Positions 1 through 9,683 of a stretch of 64,000 nt of DNA are shown one piece after another (within the stretch, counting starts at the first letter, position 1; every line of letters begins with the position of its first letter). Source of the DNA: Sporolactobacillus shoreae. GTDB lineage: Bacteria; Bacillota; Bacilli; Bacillales; Sporolactobacillaceae. The DNA is taken from the NCBI RefSeq assembly GCF_004684935.1, contig NZ_SRJD01000002.1:1-64000 (forward strand), read 5' to 3'. The position numbers and the translations under genes were made by a program. The notes below the pieces were generated by a model. The model was not told the DNA's origin and ran no database searches. It saw nothing but the letters and a program-made list of their open reading frames with translations.

Positions 1-48
1 AACGACCAATTTGGCGACATATTCTCGGTACTCCGAATCAAAAGCCAT
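1..48 (-). CDS. Possible N-terminus of an IS3-type transposase OrfA (runs off window)
   Basis: Only 16 codons are inside the window, reading MAFDSEYREYVAKLVV from an ATG at 48 on the minus strand. This start resembles the helix-turn-helix OrfA of some IS3-family elements, where a short [YF]xxE[YF]..Y..KLVVE segment opens the protein; that is a recollection of the family, not a search result. Upstream (49-110) is a 12-bp palindrome at 85-96 and a TGGACA on the minus strand (104-109) that could mark an IS end. No terminal repeat partner is visible. It could equally be the start of an unrelated gene. Confidence 0.3.
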   Translation of the reverse strand, partial: MAFDSEYREYVAKLVV

Positions 49-122
49 TTTCGAACACGCCCTTTTTTAGGATAGTACAATCATATGGGATCCCATTCTG
101 ACGTGTCCACTTAAAAGACTAA

Positions 123-232
123 CTCCTGTAAAGCACGGAAAGCGGCTGGTAAAGCACGGAAAGCGGCTGGTAAAGCACGGAAAGCGGCTGGTAAAGCACG
201 GAAAGCGGCTGGTAAAGCGCGGAAATCCCGCT
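123..232 (+). repeat. 21-bp tandem array, GGCTGGTAAA core (orphan copy)
   Basis: Four units with the core GGCTGGTAAA begin at 144, 165, 186 and 207, exactly 21 bp apart, after a degraded first unit (CTCCTGTAAA near 123). Units are nearly identical over all 21 bp (core followed by GCACGGAAAGC). The last drifts. The same core and spacing recur at 44552-44698 and 45815-45940, and one unit there (near 44594) carries almost the same 11-bp variable part. The translated minus-strand frame gives a 7-residue repeat and is not a real protein. The array lies beyond the 3' end of the PBP gene. Confidence 0.85.
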
Positions 233-300
233 GATAGCACGCATTTGCATCCAGCATTTTTGCCCGCTCTCCGTACAAACACTTCAAATAGAAAAATTTT

Positions 301-2343
301 TCACCTAAACCAATGGAACAGTCTGTAAAAAAAGCCCTTGTTCTCCGCTTTTTTCGGTTTTACCGTATTTTCCGTTGTTTCACTGCAGTAAGCAGTCGGC
401 TGCGTGCCTTTGACAAAATAGGTCGGGCGTCCCGGGCATCCATTGCCCGCAAGCAGCCCGGTTTTCGGATCCATGCTGACACTGATCACACCCTCCGGTG
501 GCTTAAACTGGTTTTCCGGCATGCCGTCGAGGGCGGATTCCATAAAATGGGACCAGATGTCCTTCGCGTATCCGGTTTCTGGAAAAGTGCTGATTGTCTC
601 ACCCTTGTCATAACCGACCCAGACGGTGGCGACGAGATCAGGAGTAAATCCCGACATCCAGCTGTCGGTCGGTGTTGATCCGGTTTTGGCGGCGATTTTA
701 TGTGTCAGCCGTTCGGAGACCTGAGCACCGGTCACTTTTGTATAGCCGTCAAGCCTTTTATCGAAAATGCCGGTCATCATTTGCGATAGTACGAACGAAG
801 CATCCTTGTTCATCACCTGTTTTTTTTGCGGTGACCACTCATACAGCACATGCCCTGCCTGATCTGTTACTTTGGTAATCAGATCGGGCTGAACTCTTTC
901 GCCTTCGTTTGCCAGAGTGGCGTAGCCCCGCGCCATTTCAAGAACGCTGACCGGTTCGGATCCAAGTGCCAGCGAGGGAACCGGGGCGAGTGGACTCGTG
1001 ATTCCTGCCTCCCGGGCGGCATTGACCAGCTTGTCCATGCCGATGGCCAGATGCGTTTTAACGGCGAAAATATTGTCGGAAAGGGCGAGTGCCTGTTCCA
1101 TAGTGATCGGCTTGTCCGCATAGTAGCCGCCGAAGTTGTTCGGCGTGTAAGTTTTTTTCCCGTCATCAAAAGTGAAAACGGTCGGCGTGCTTTTGAGCTG
1201 CGTTGCCGGAGTAAATCCGTTTCTAAGCGCCGCATAATAGAGAAAAGGCTTGAAGGCGGAACCGGGCGCGCGCTTTGCTGAGACCGCCCGGTTGAATGTG
1301 CTGCTCTGATAATTACGGCCGCCGACCATGGCCACTACGCCGCCGGTTTTCGGATCAATAGCGACAAGCGCGGTCTGTATTTTTGAATTCGCCGGAATCG
1401 TCTTTTGTACCCAATATTCAGCGGCCTGCTGCGATTCCGCGTCGAGCGTTGTGTAGACTTTCAGACCTCCCGATTCCAGCTCTTTAGCAGTTAGATGCAG
1501 TCGGCCGGTCAGTTCCTGTCGGACGGCGTCTTGAAAATAGGGGGCGGTCCGCTGTACTGTTTTCTCTTTGTGGGCGAGTGCGAGTGGTTCCCGGTAAGCG
1601 GCATCGGCGCGACTTTTTGTAAGAAAACCGCTGGCAACCATTGTATCCAGAACGACACGTTGTCTTTTTTTTGCTTCATTGTAATTCAAGAGCGGAGAAT
1701 AGATACTCGGCCCATTCGGAATTCCAGCAAGCATGCTGGATTCTGCCAGTGTCAGATCGTCTGCGTCCTTATTAAAATAGGTTTTTGCTGCGGCCTCGAT
1801 GCCGTACGCACCGTGACCGTAATAGATCGTGTTCAGGTAGCCCTCAAGGATGTCTTTCTTTGATTCGTTCATTTCCAGACGAATGGTATAAAACACTTCA
1901 GTAGCTTTGCGCATCCATGTTTTATCATTGGTTAAAAATAAATTTTTCGCGTATTGCATTGTGATTGTGCTCGCACCCTCAGCCTTGGAAAAACTTCGTA
2001 GATCAGCAATAGCCGAACCCGCAATGCGGCGGAGATCAAAACCGTGGTGCTGAAAGAAGCGCCGGTCCTCGATCGCAAGCGTAGCCAGCTTAATAGAAGG
2101 GGCCATGTGGTTGATCGCAACCCATTGCTGGCTCTTTGTCTCCCATTTTCCGATCAGCTTCCCTCGGCTGTCGTAAAACAGCGCTGGTCGCGCATCCGGA
2201 ATGTCCATCGGTCCGGCCAGCTTTGCAGCCAGAAAAATCGCGCATATGAAAAGAAGCAGCGAGCCAAAAAAAACAGCGCTGATCCGCGTCAGCCAGAAAA
2301 AAAAGAACCTTTTTCTATTTCTCGCATGTGCGCTATGATACAT
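301..2343 (-). CDS. pbpG: Class A penicillin-binding protein (PBP2d/PbpG-like)
   Basis: Bifunctional peptidoglycan synthase anchored in the membrane by one N-terminal helix (about residues 15-40). A GT51 glycosyltransferase domain follows, with the AIEDRRFFQHHGFD motif and the EGASTITMQYAKN block. The transpeptidase domain has SxxK at Ser362 (SAFK), the SDN motif (LALSDN) and KTGS. The 680-residue length is close to B. subtilis PbpG (691). The ATG at 2343 is chosen because GGGAGG lies about 10 bp upstream; an in-frame TTG at 2397 has no good ribosome site. It is transcribed divergently from ywiB. PbpG in B. subtilis acts in spore-septum wall synthesis; the assignment to that subtype rests on length and neighbourhood and is less certain than the family. 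Confidence 0.9.
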   Translation of the reverse strand: MYHSAHARNRKRFFFFWLTRISAVFFGSLLLFICAIFLAAKLAGPMDIPDARPALFYDSRGKLIGKWETKSQQWVAINHMAPSIKLATLAIEDRRFFQHHGFDLRRIAGSAIADLRSFSKAEGASTITMQYAKNLFLTNDKTWMRKATEVFYTIRLEMNESKKDILEGYLNTIYYGHGAYGIEAAAKTYFNKDADDLTLAESSMLAGIPNGPSIYSPLLNYNEAKKRQRVVLDTMVASGFLTKSRADAAYREPLALAHKEKTVQRTAPYFQDAVRQELTGRLHLTAKELESGGLKVYTTLDAESQQAAEYWVQKTIPANSKIQTALVAIDPKTGGVVAMVGGRNYQSSTFNRAVSAKRAPGSAFKPFLYYAALRNGFTPATQLKSTPTVFTFDDGKKTYTPNNFGGYYADKPITMEQALALSDNIFAVKTHLAIGMDKLVNAAREAGITSPLAPVPSLALGSEPVSVLEMARGYATLANEGERVQPDLITKVTDQAGHVLYEWSPQKKQVMNKDASFVLSQMMTGIFDKRLDGYTKVTGAQVSERLTHKIAAKTGSTPTDSWMSGFTPDLVATVWVGYDKGETISTFPETGYAKDIWSHFMESALDGMPENQFKPPEGVISVSMDPKTGLLAGNGCPGRPTYFVKGTQPTAYCSETTENTVKPKKAENKGFFYRLFHWFR

Positions 2344-2537
2344 AGTCAAAGAACCTCCCAAACGAAAAAACGATCTTCCCCGCTCAATCCGTTTCAAATA
2401 TCTTTTCCGGACATCTTATTTTTCCAATAGTATGCTTCAGTGTTGAGAGATCTAAACGTGGCCGGAAAGGCTAATCTCCCCCTTTTTGGTCAAAGATAGA
2501 AAAAATAGCGTTTTAACAAAAAAAGATACTCAGAACC

Positions 2538-2566
2538 TTGCCCGATGACAGTCATTATTTTATAGT
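2538..2566 (+). promoter_or_regulatory. Sigma-A-like promoter for ywiB-argS
   Basis: TTGCCC (2538-2543), a 17-bp spacer and TATAGT (2561-2566) sit about 55 bp before the ywiB start in the divergent gap with the PBP gene. Confidence 0.5.
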
Positions 2567-2619
2567 AGTAGAAGTATGGAAAATTGCGCCGAATCGGATG
2601 GCGGACTGGAGGCGGGCTC

Positions 2620-3066
2620 GTGGAGACACATGATATTAATCTTGTTTTTACGAGCCGGACGGAAAATGAAGGTCTGCCGGAAGCGGACGGTGAAACGCGG
2701 TCCGTGCTTCAGGGCCGGCTGGCTGAAGGTGCCGGCGGTCTTTATCTTTTTTTCAGCGACAGAATTGAGCATTCGGGAAAAGCGAATTACACAATAAAAA
2801 TCGGAGATGGTGAAGCGCTGCTCCGGCGTGCGGGAGATCTCCCTCTGAGACAGCCGCTTTTTCTCGGAAAAAGGATGACCGGGAGTTGTGAATTGCCCAT
2901 TGGTCAGGTGACGACCGAAGCCACGGCGGAAAAAATCGAAGCCGCGTGGGACCGCAAAAGCGGGTCGGGTGCGGCAAAACTGGTCTACGAATTAAAACTT
3001 CAGGGGCAGTTCGCCGGGAAATTTTATTTGGATTTCCGATATGATCTGAAACACAAGAAAAATTAA
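2620..3066 (+). CDS. ywiB: DUF1934 beta-barrel protein (YwiB-like)
   Basis: Small soluble protein of 148 residues in the DUF1934 family; its function is not known. Family features visible are the alternating beta-strand pattern, the GLYLFFSDRIE stretch, the central IKIGDGEALLRRAG segment and the C-terminal FYLDFRYDL. The GTG at 2620 is preferred because GGAGG lies 7 bp upstream; an in-frame ATG at 2584 has no such site. It sits 51 bp upstream of argS, as in B. subtilis, and is probably cotranscribed with it. That conserved pairing is the main reason for the gene name. Confidence 0.75.
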   Translation: METHDINLVFTSRTENEGLPEADGETRSVLQGRLAEGAGGLYLFFSDRIEHSGKANYTIKIGDGEALLRRAGDLPLRQPLFLGKRMTGSCELPIGQVTTEATAEKIEAAWDRKSGSGAAKLVYELKLQGQFAGKFYLDFRYDLKHKKN

Positions 3067-3117
3067 GCTTGTTTCAATAAATTGCGACAGGTTTGAAGGT
3101 AATTTGGAGGTTAAAAG

Positions 3118-4788
3118 ATGACGATTGTCGAGCAAGTCAAGCAGCAATTAAAGGAAGAAATCAAGCACGCTGTGGTCAAAGCCGGGCTGGCTGAGCCAGA
3201 GCAAGTACCTGAAGTCGTACTTGAAGCGCCAAAGGATAAAGCGCACGGCGACTTCGCAGCGAACATGGCGATGCAGCTGGCGCGGATTGCGAAAAAAGCG
3301 CCGCGTAAAATCGCGGAAGAGTTGGTCGCGAACTTTGACAAGAAAAAAGGCCACATTCGCGAAATCGAGATTGCCGGGCCGGGCTTTATTAATTTTTTTC
3401 TGGATAATCAGTATCTGACTGACCTGATTCCTGCGATTCTCGAAGCCGGCGACGCCTATGGGGCTTCCGAAGCCGGGGCGGGCAAGAAAATTCTTGTCGA
3501 ATTTGTCTCCGCCAACCCGACCGGAAGCCTGCACCTCGGCCACGCGCGCGGCGCGGCGGTTGGTGATACACTGTGCAAACTGCTGAACAAGGCGGGTTAT
3601 CAAGCGAGCGCAGAATATTATATCAACGATGGTGGTAATCAGATTAGCAATCTGGCCGTTTCATTGGAAGCCCGCTACCGCCAGAAACTGGGCGCGGAAG
3701 CGGAAATTCCTGAAAATGGCTATCATGGCAAAGACATCATTGAGCTGGCCAAACAATTGGTCGCGCAGTACGGTGACTCGATCATCAGTAAACCTGAAGA
3801 AGAGCGCCTGCGCTTCTTCCGCAACTTCGGTGTCGAACATCTGATGCACGGCATCAAAACAGATCTGGCCGACTTCCGTGTCACTTTCGACCGCTGGTAC
3901 TCAGAGCTTTCACTTTATGAGACGCACAAGGTTGAGGCGGCGCTCCAAGTACTGAAGGACAAGGGCGAAACATACGAAAAAGACAGCGCACTCTGGCTGA
4001 AAACGTCGGAATATGGTGATGACAAGGACCGTGTGCTCATCAAGACGGATGGTTCGTACACCTATTTCACTCCGGATATTTCCTACCATAAAGATAAATT
4101 CGACCGCGGCTTTGATCAGCTGATCGACGTACTTGGAGCAGACCACCATGGCTATGTGCCCAGAATGAAAGCGGCGATGCAGGCGCTCGGCTACAATCCG
4201 GATGACCTGACCGTTCAGATTATCCAGCTCGTGAATCTGTTCAAGGACGGGGAAAAAGTCAAAATGAGCAAGCGGACCGGGAAGGCGGTCACGATGCGCG
4301 AACTGATGGAGGATGTCGGCGTTGATGCGGCGCGCTATTTCTTCGCTATGCGCAGCTCGGACAGCCATCTGGATTTTGATCTCGATCTCGCGATTTCTCA
4401 TTCCAATGAAAATCCGGTCTACTATGTTCAGTACGCCTACGCGCGGATTACGAGTATGCTGAAAAAGGCTGAGGATCTCGAATCGGATCAAACGGTTGCA
4501 CCGGATCTGAGCCTGCTGACCGGCGAAAAAGAAATCGACCTTTTGAAGAAACTCGGAAATTTCCCGGCAATTGTCGCCGACAGCGCCGCCAAACTGGCGA
4601 TTCAGCACATTCCGTCCTACCTGTTTGATCTGGCTTCGAGTCTGCACAGCTTTTACAACGCGGAAAAAGTGCTCGATGAAGGCAACATACCGCTTAGCAA
4701 AGCCCGCGTCGCGCTGATGAAAGCCGTACGGATCACACTGAAGAACGGCATGGACCTGATCGGCGTCCACGCTCCTGAAAAAATGTAA
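3118..4788 (+). CDS. argS: Arginyl-tRNA synthetase
   Basis: Cytosolic class I aminoacyl-tRNA synthetase that charges tRNA-Arg in an ATP-dependent, tRNA-requiring reaction. The 556-residue length is typical. The N-terminal additional domain comes first; the HIGH signature is seen as HLGH at residues 139-142 inside [14 protein letters not shown], and the second signature KMSKR is complete at 382-386. The C-terminal DALR anticodon-binding domain ends at HAPEKM. TTGGAGG precedes the ATG by a normal distance. A rho-independent terminator follows directly. Nothing unusual is seen. Confidence 0.98.
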   Translation: MTIVEQVKQQLKEEIKHAVVKAGLAEPEQVPEVVLEAPKDKAHGDFAANMAMQLARIAKKAPRKIAEELVANFDKKKGHIREIEIAGPGFINFFLDNQYLTDLIPAILEAGDAYGASEAGAGKKILVEFVSANPTGSLHLGHARGAAVGDTLCKLLNKAGYQASAEYYINDGGNQISNLAVSLEARYRQKLGAEAEIPENGYHGKDIIELAKQLVAQYGDSIISKPEEERLRFFRNFGVEHLMHGIKTDLADFRVTFDRWYSELSLYETHKVEAALQVLKDKGETYEKDSALWLKTSEYGDDKDRVLIKTDGSYTYFTPDISYHKDKFDRGFDQLIDVLGADHHGYVPRMKAAMQALGYNPDDLTVQIIQLVNLFKDGEKVKMSKRTGKAVTMRELMEDVGVDAARYFFAMRSSDSHLDFDLDLAISHSNENPVYYVQYAYARITSMLKKAEDLESDQTVAPDLSLLTGEKEIDLLKKLGNFPAIVADSAAKLAIQHIPSYLFDLASSLHSFYNAEKVLDEGNIPLSKARVALMKAVRITLKNGMDLIGVHAPEKM

Positions 4789-4802
4789 AAAAGAAGACCA
4801 AG

Positions 4803-4829
4803 AACGGCTCCGTGCAGGGGTCGTTTTTT
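4803..4829 (+). terminator. Rho-independent terminator after argS
   Basis: AACGGCTCC pairs with GGGGTCGTT (with G-T pairs) around a GTGCA loop and runs into six T. Confidence 0.8.
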
Positions 4830-4878
4830 AGTGTCTGAGAAATTATAAAAATCAATCTGTAGGGCTCTCCTAAGGGGC

Positions 4879-6087
4879 TCACAGAAACAAACTGAACCAG
4901 CTGGCACAGACCGTTTTCAGTTTTTCATACGGGGTCCGCTTTGCAATTTTTTCAGCATTTACGGGCACGGAGTTTTCGCGGATTTCTTTGTGAAGCTGAT
5001 CAAGCACCTCCCGGATCAGCTCTTTGTCTTCGGAGAAGCCACTGAGTTCATCGTTCCAGAAAAAGCTGCGCTGATCAAAGTTGGCAGTTCCGATGTAACA
5101 GAGGCTTTGGTCAATGACAAAAACCTTTGAATGATAAAAACCCTGGTATAAGTGGTACAACCGCGCCCCTTTTTCGACAAGCGGCTTGAGGTAAAAAAAC
5201 GACGCGGGTCTAACCAGAGCATGATCTTTTTTCATCGGAAGCAGGAAGGTCAATTGAACCCCATGTTCAAGCCGGTCCAGCATGATATTCATCAACTTCC
5301 GGGTCGGGATGAAATAGGGCGAGCCGATTATGATTGAGGATTGGGCAGTCCGCAGCTTTTCGGCAAAAAGATCTTCCACTTGTTTGCCGCTCGATCCTGT
5401 TAAGGTCAGCCTGGCCGTTCCCTTTTCAAGAGATGGGTAAAATCCCTCCTGATCCGGAGTCTCGCCCGTAGCCAGCTGCCAGTCGAACAGAAAAAGGCGC
5501 TGCATTTCAGTGACGCTTTCTCCTTCTACTTTGAGATGATTGTCATGCCAGGAGCCCATTTCAGGTTTATTGCCAATATAATCGCGGCTGACATTGAATC
5601 CGCCGAAGTAACCCGTTTTTCCGTCGATGACAGTGATTTTCCGGTGATTTCGTCGGTTCATATAATAAAAGGTGAAAGGGAAACCGACCTTGCCCGAAAA
5701 AGCGAGCTGCACGCCCGCCCGTGCCAGCTCATCTTCCTTCTTTTTCATGCCACCGGCACCTAATGAGTCCAGCAAGAGACGTACCTCCACACCTTCAGCT
5801 GCTTTCTTTTTCAGAAGCTCCAGCCATTCACGGCCGACTTCATCGGCCTCGAAAATAAAAAAAGACAGATGGATATGGCTCTTCGCCTGGCTGATGCTAC
5901 GAAGCATATCACTGAAGAGATCACGGCCGTCCGTAAAATAGTGGAGCCGGTTCAGGCCGGGGACGGTCGGGTATTCAGGCAGATCCGGATGCCGCATCTT
6001 GATGCCGGTGAAAATATCGAGCAGGATACCGGCGGCAAGTATTATAACGATAAGTACAAGAACGAATACAATCGTAAGTAGCACCAT
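4879..6087 (-). CDS. Phospholipase D-family phosphatidyltransferase (cardiolipin synthase-like, YwiE type)
   Basis: Membrane-associated enzyme of 402 residues with one hydrophobic N-terminal helix (residues 1-28). Two HxK(x)4D motifs are seen: HRKITVID, followed by GGFN, and HSKVFVID, followed by GTANFD. This pair defines the phospholipase D/cardiolipin synthase superfamily, in which bacterial members join two phosphatidylglycerols into cardiolipin. Standard cardiolipin synthases usually have two N-terminal helices; this one has a single segment, like the YwiE/ClsB-type paralogs, so the exact lipid product is uncertain. The gene converges on argS; the ribosome site (AGGGGA, about 10 bp upstream) is modest. 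Confidence 0.82.
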   Translation of the reverse strand: MVLLTIVFVLVLIVIILAAGILLDIFTGIKMRHPDLPEYPTVPGLNRLHYFTDGRDLFSDMLRSISQAKSHIHLSFFIFEADEVGREWLELLKKKAAEGVEVRLLLDSLGAGGMKKKEDELARAGVQLAFSGKVGFPFTFYYMNRRNHRKITVIDGKTGYFGGFNVSRDYIGNKPEMGSWHDNHLKVEGESVTEMQRLFLFDWQLATGETPDQEGFYPSLEKGTARLTLTGSSGKQVEDLFAEKLRTAQSSIIIGSPYFIPTRKLMNIMLDRLEHGVQLTFLLPMKKDHALVRPASFFYLKPLVEKGARLYHLYQGFYHSKVFVIDQSLCYIGTANFDQRSFFWNDELSGFSEDKELIREVLDQLHKEIRENSVPVNAEKIAKRTPYEKLKTVCASWFSLFL

Positions 6088-6443
6088 AAAGGTGAAAATC
6101 CCCCTGTCCTCAATTCATCAAAATAAAACGACGGATTTTAAATGTCTCTTTTTAATATATCCCAATTTTCCAGATGTATCGACAAAATTTGAGGAGTCGT
6201 GCTAACTCTCACAAAGGCCGGCCCGGGTGAAAATTAGGATCCGTTTTTAGGGTGAAACTGCCTCACTTATTTTTTTGTGTGAATACTTGATTTTAGGATC
6301 AGAACCGATTATTGTAGTTATTGTATAACCTGCAATGAGCCCGGCTATGCTCTTTTTTAATGCGCGGTGAGAACCGCCGCCGGATATTGGACGGACGGAA
6401 GAACGGCCGCACGATGTGAAACGGCTCACTGAAAGGGTCATTG
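6088..6443. other. Intergenic region upstream of rpoE with a long inverted repeat
   Basis: No gene is seen. Near the rpoE end, GTGAGAACCG (about 6367-6376) faces CGGCTCAC (6422-6429), with further GC-rich pairing between, so the 5' leader of rpoE could fold. Two weak promoter-like arrangements occur near 6288-6330 (for example TTGATT, 17 bp, TATTGT). The left part carries the divergent start region of the lipid synthase gene. Confidence 0.4.
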
Positions 6444-6929
6444 ATGAAGGAAAGGGTGTTACCATTGACAGAACATGTACTCGAGAAGTCAAGAGTGAAT
6501 CAATTGTATGATATATTACTGAGCAGCAACAAAGAACCGAAAGATTTTTACGCGCTGGCAGATCAGGTTTTCAAAGATGGGGAAATTGAGGCAGACAATG
6601 GTGAAACCATCGCACGGCTTTACACAACACTTTCACTTGACGGACGTTTTCTGAATGTCGGCCATAATCTCTGGGCGCTGCGTAACTGGTATCCTCTGGA
6701 CCAACGCGAAGACGATGTCGCCAAAACACTTGGCGATGCACAGCATTCCAAAAATAAGATTGCTGAGGATGGCTTTGACGATTACGATGATTCGGATGAA
6801 GACATCGATGAAGATGAAACCGAAGAAGATCTGACCGATGACTCAAGTGAAGATGATTACGACGATCATGATGATGATGATGTGCAGCGGATCAGAAGAA
6901 GCGCCGGAATAGATGACGAAGAAGAATGA
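6444..6929 (+). CDS. rpoE: RNA polymerase delta subunit
   Basis: Gram-positive RNA polymerase accessory subunit that increases promoter selectivity and core recycling. The N-terminal winged-helix (HARE-type) domain is visible, ending in the conserved LYTTLSLDGRFLNVGHNLWALRNWYPLDQ block. The C-terminal third, from about residue 110, is an extreme Asp/Glu-rich tail, as expected for delta. Both the ATG at 6444 and a TTG at 6465 have purine-rich sites upstream (AAAGGG and AAGGAAAGGG), so the start may be 7 codons later. The conserved pairing with pyrG downstream matches Bacillus. Confidence 0.92.
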   Translation: MKERVLPLTEHVLEKSRVNQLYDILLSSNKEPKDFYALADQVFKDGEIEADNGETIARLYTTLSLDGRFLNVGHNLWALRNWYPLDQREDDVAKTLGDAQHSKNKIAEDGFDDYDDSDEDIDEDETEEDLTDDSSEDDYDDHDDDDVQRIRRSAGIDDEEE

Positions 6930-6940
6930 GAAAAGCGGAC

Positions 6941-6972
6941 CGGGCGGATGGGATCATTGTCCGCCTGTTTTG
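6941..6972 (+). terminator. Rho-independent terminator after rpoE
   Basis: GGCGGA (6943-6948) pairs with TCCGCC (6960-6965), followed by TGTTTTGT. Confidence 0.75.
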
Positions 6973-7012
6973 TCGCCTTTCAGACCTCTTAAGGATTGGC
7001 CCAAAAGCGCTC

Positions 7013-7051
7013 TTGATTCGGGTCATTAAGTCTGTTAGAATTGCAAAGGGC
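7013..7051 (+). promoter_or_regulatory. pyrG promoter with a GGGC start site
   Basis: TTGATT (7013-7018), a 17-bp spacer and TAGAAT (7036-7041) are followed 6 bp later by GGGC (7048-7051). In B. subtilis pyrG, transcripts begin with GGGC and low CTP causes repeated G addition at this site. The same start sequence is present here at the right distance. Confidence 0.65.
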
Positions 7052-7120
7052 GCAATAGAAACGTTAATGAAGAGAAAAGCGGGGCCCTCCGGAAGAGGAG
7101 CGGTGTCGCTTTTATTTTTT
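7052..7120 (+). promoter_or_regulatory. pyrG leader attenuator (CTP-responsive type)
   Basis: The leader contains a terminator: AAAAGCG (7075-7081) pairs with CGCTTTT (7107-7113), with an inner CTCC/GGAG stem, followed by a long T-rich run. The 5' arm carries CCCTCC (7085-7090). In the B. subtilis mechanism a poly-G tail added at the 5' end pairs with such a C/U-rich patch and prevents termination. All needed parts are visible; the regulation itself is inferred. Confidence 0.6.
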
Positions 7121-7161
7121 ATATTTTTTTTGCACTATAGGGAAGTAAAAATTTAAAGGAT

Positions 7162-7224
7162 TATAGTGTAAGGGCAACTAAGGCTCAGCCTGCGCCAAAG
7201 GCTTGGTTTTGCCAAGTTTTCTTT
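7162..7224 (+). promoter_or_regulatory. Second promoter-like box and hairpin in the pyrG leader
   Basis: TATAGT (7162-7167) is followed after 4 bp by another GGGC (7172-7175), but no good -35 box is present. A short hairpin CTTGG/CCAAG (7202-7216) runs into TTTTCTTT. It may be a second attenuator or chance. Confidence 0.3.
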
Positions 7225-7244
7225 ATGAGAAGGGGGAAACGTGA

Positions 7245-8849
<1,605 letters not shown>

Positions 8850-8862
8850 TAAGCCCATTAAA

Positions 8863-8906
8863 AACTGTCCTTAAGCCTATGTAATCGGCTGACGGGCAGC
8901 TTTTTT
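8863..8906 (+). terminator. Rho-independent terminator after pyrG
   Basis: CTGTCC (8865-8870) pairs with GGGCAG, with an inner AAGCC/GGCT stem, followed by CTTTTTT. Confidence 0.8.
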
Positions 8907-8957
8907 AATCGCGCCAAAAAAAGTCGGGAAAACATCTCGTAAAATCAAGAATTAAAA

Positions 8958-8987
8958 GAAGGTAAATCATCCCATACCGGCGAATTT
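8958..8987 (+). promoter_or_regulatory. Sigma-H-type promoter of spo0F
   Basis: GAAGGTAAA (8958-8966), a 12-bp spacer and GGCGAATTT (8979-8987) fit the sigma-H pattern RnAGGAwww-N12-14-RnnGAATww with one mismatch. B. subtilis spo0F is transcribed by sigma-H at sporulation onset, so the position supports the call. Confidence 0.6.
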
Positions 8988-9030
8988 TATTAATGGATTA
9001 TTGATTCATGTTCCGAGAGAGGGGAATAAG

Positions 9031-9411
9031 ATGGCCGTAAGTGATACTAAAACATTGGGGCGGATCATGGTTGTGGACGACCAGGCCGGTATCCGTCTGT
9101 TGCTTAATGAAATTCTGAAGGGTGAAGGTTATGTCCCTTTTCTCGCAGCGAATGGCGGCCAGGCGCTGAAGCTGATTCAGGAAGAGGATATAGTGCTTGT
9201 CCTTCTCGATATGAGAATCCCCGGAATGGCGGGGACGGAAATTCTGAAGAAAATAAAAGAACTCAAGCCAGATATTAAAGTCATGATAATGACAGCCTAC
9301 GAGGACAACGAGATGATGCGGGATGCAATGCAGAATGGGGCCATCGCCTGTTTTTCCAAACCGTTTGATATTGCGGAACTTGTCACCGCGATAAAAAAAG
9401 AAGTGGTGTAA
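9031..9411 (+). CDS. spo0F: Sporulation response regulator Spo0F
   Basis: Single-domain phosphotransfer response regulator that passes phosphate from sporulation histidine kinases to Spo0B. The 126 residues form one receiver domain with the acidic pair Asp16-Asp17 in VVDDQAGIR, the phospho-accepting Asp60 in LLDMRIPGMAG, the Thr of MTAYE and the conserved Lys of SKPFD. No output domain is present, which matches Spo0F. The ATG at 9031 has GAGAGGGG upstream and is preferred over an earlier in-frame TTG at 9001. The flanking genes pyrG and murA2 agree with the B. subtilis locus, although fbaA and the transaldolase gene found there are missing here. Confidence 0.95.
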   Translation: MAVSDTKTLGRIMVVDDQAGIRLLLNEILKGEGYVPFLAANGGQALKLIQEEDIVLVLLDMRIPGMAGTEILKKIKELKPDIKVMIMTAYEDNEMMRDAMQNGAIACFSKPFDIAELVTAIKKEVV

Positions 9412-9425
9412 GTACGGCTCTGCCG

Positions 9426-9465
9426 GATGCGGTCAGGCGTCCGCAGACATCTGTTGTTTTTTTTT
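9426..9465 (+). terminator. Probable terminator after spo0F
   Basis: GATGCGG faces CCGC and ATC (with a small bulge) and is followed by a run of nine T. Confidence 0.5.
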
Positions 9466-9683
9466 ATGTTATAATAATTAACGACAAGCAGTATATATCG
9501 TGTTTTTTTGAGCTGGGACACGGTTTTGCGCCTTTCGTCCGATAATGGATCTTCTTTCAGAAAATTTCAACAGGACATAGGCAGCCTTTTATATTCATAC
9601 ATATTTAAACCGTGAGTCCGGCTTGGAAGATCTCATAGCCAAAATTGGCACATGCCCATATAAGCGACTGAAAAGGAAGTTTT

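Noticed and set aside
67-282. 71-residue minus-strand frame with a 7-residue repeat (FTSRFPC)
   Set aside because: It is the translation of the 21-bp array; repeats of a multiple of three leave a frame open by chance. There is no ribosome site.
2044-2430. 128-residue frame opposite the PBP gene
   Set aside because: Shadow of the PBP coding region on the other strand, without its own ribosome site.
3910-4770. 286-residue minus-strand frame opposite argS
   Set aside because: Antisense shadow of a conserved synthetase, caused by GC-rich codon bias.
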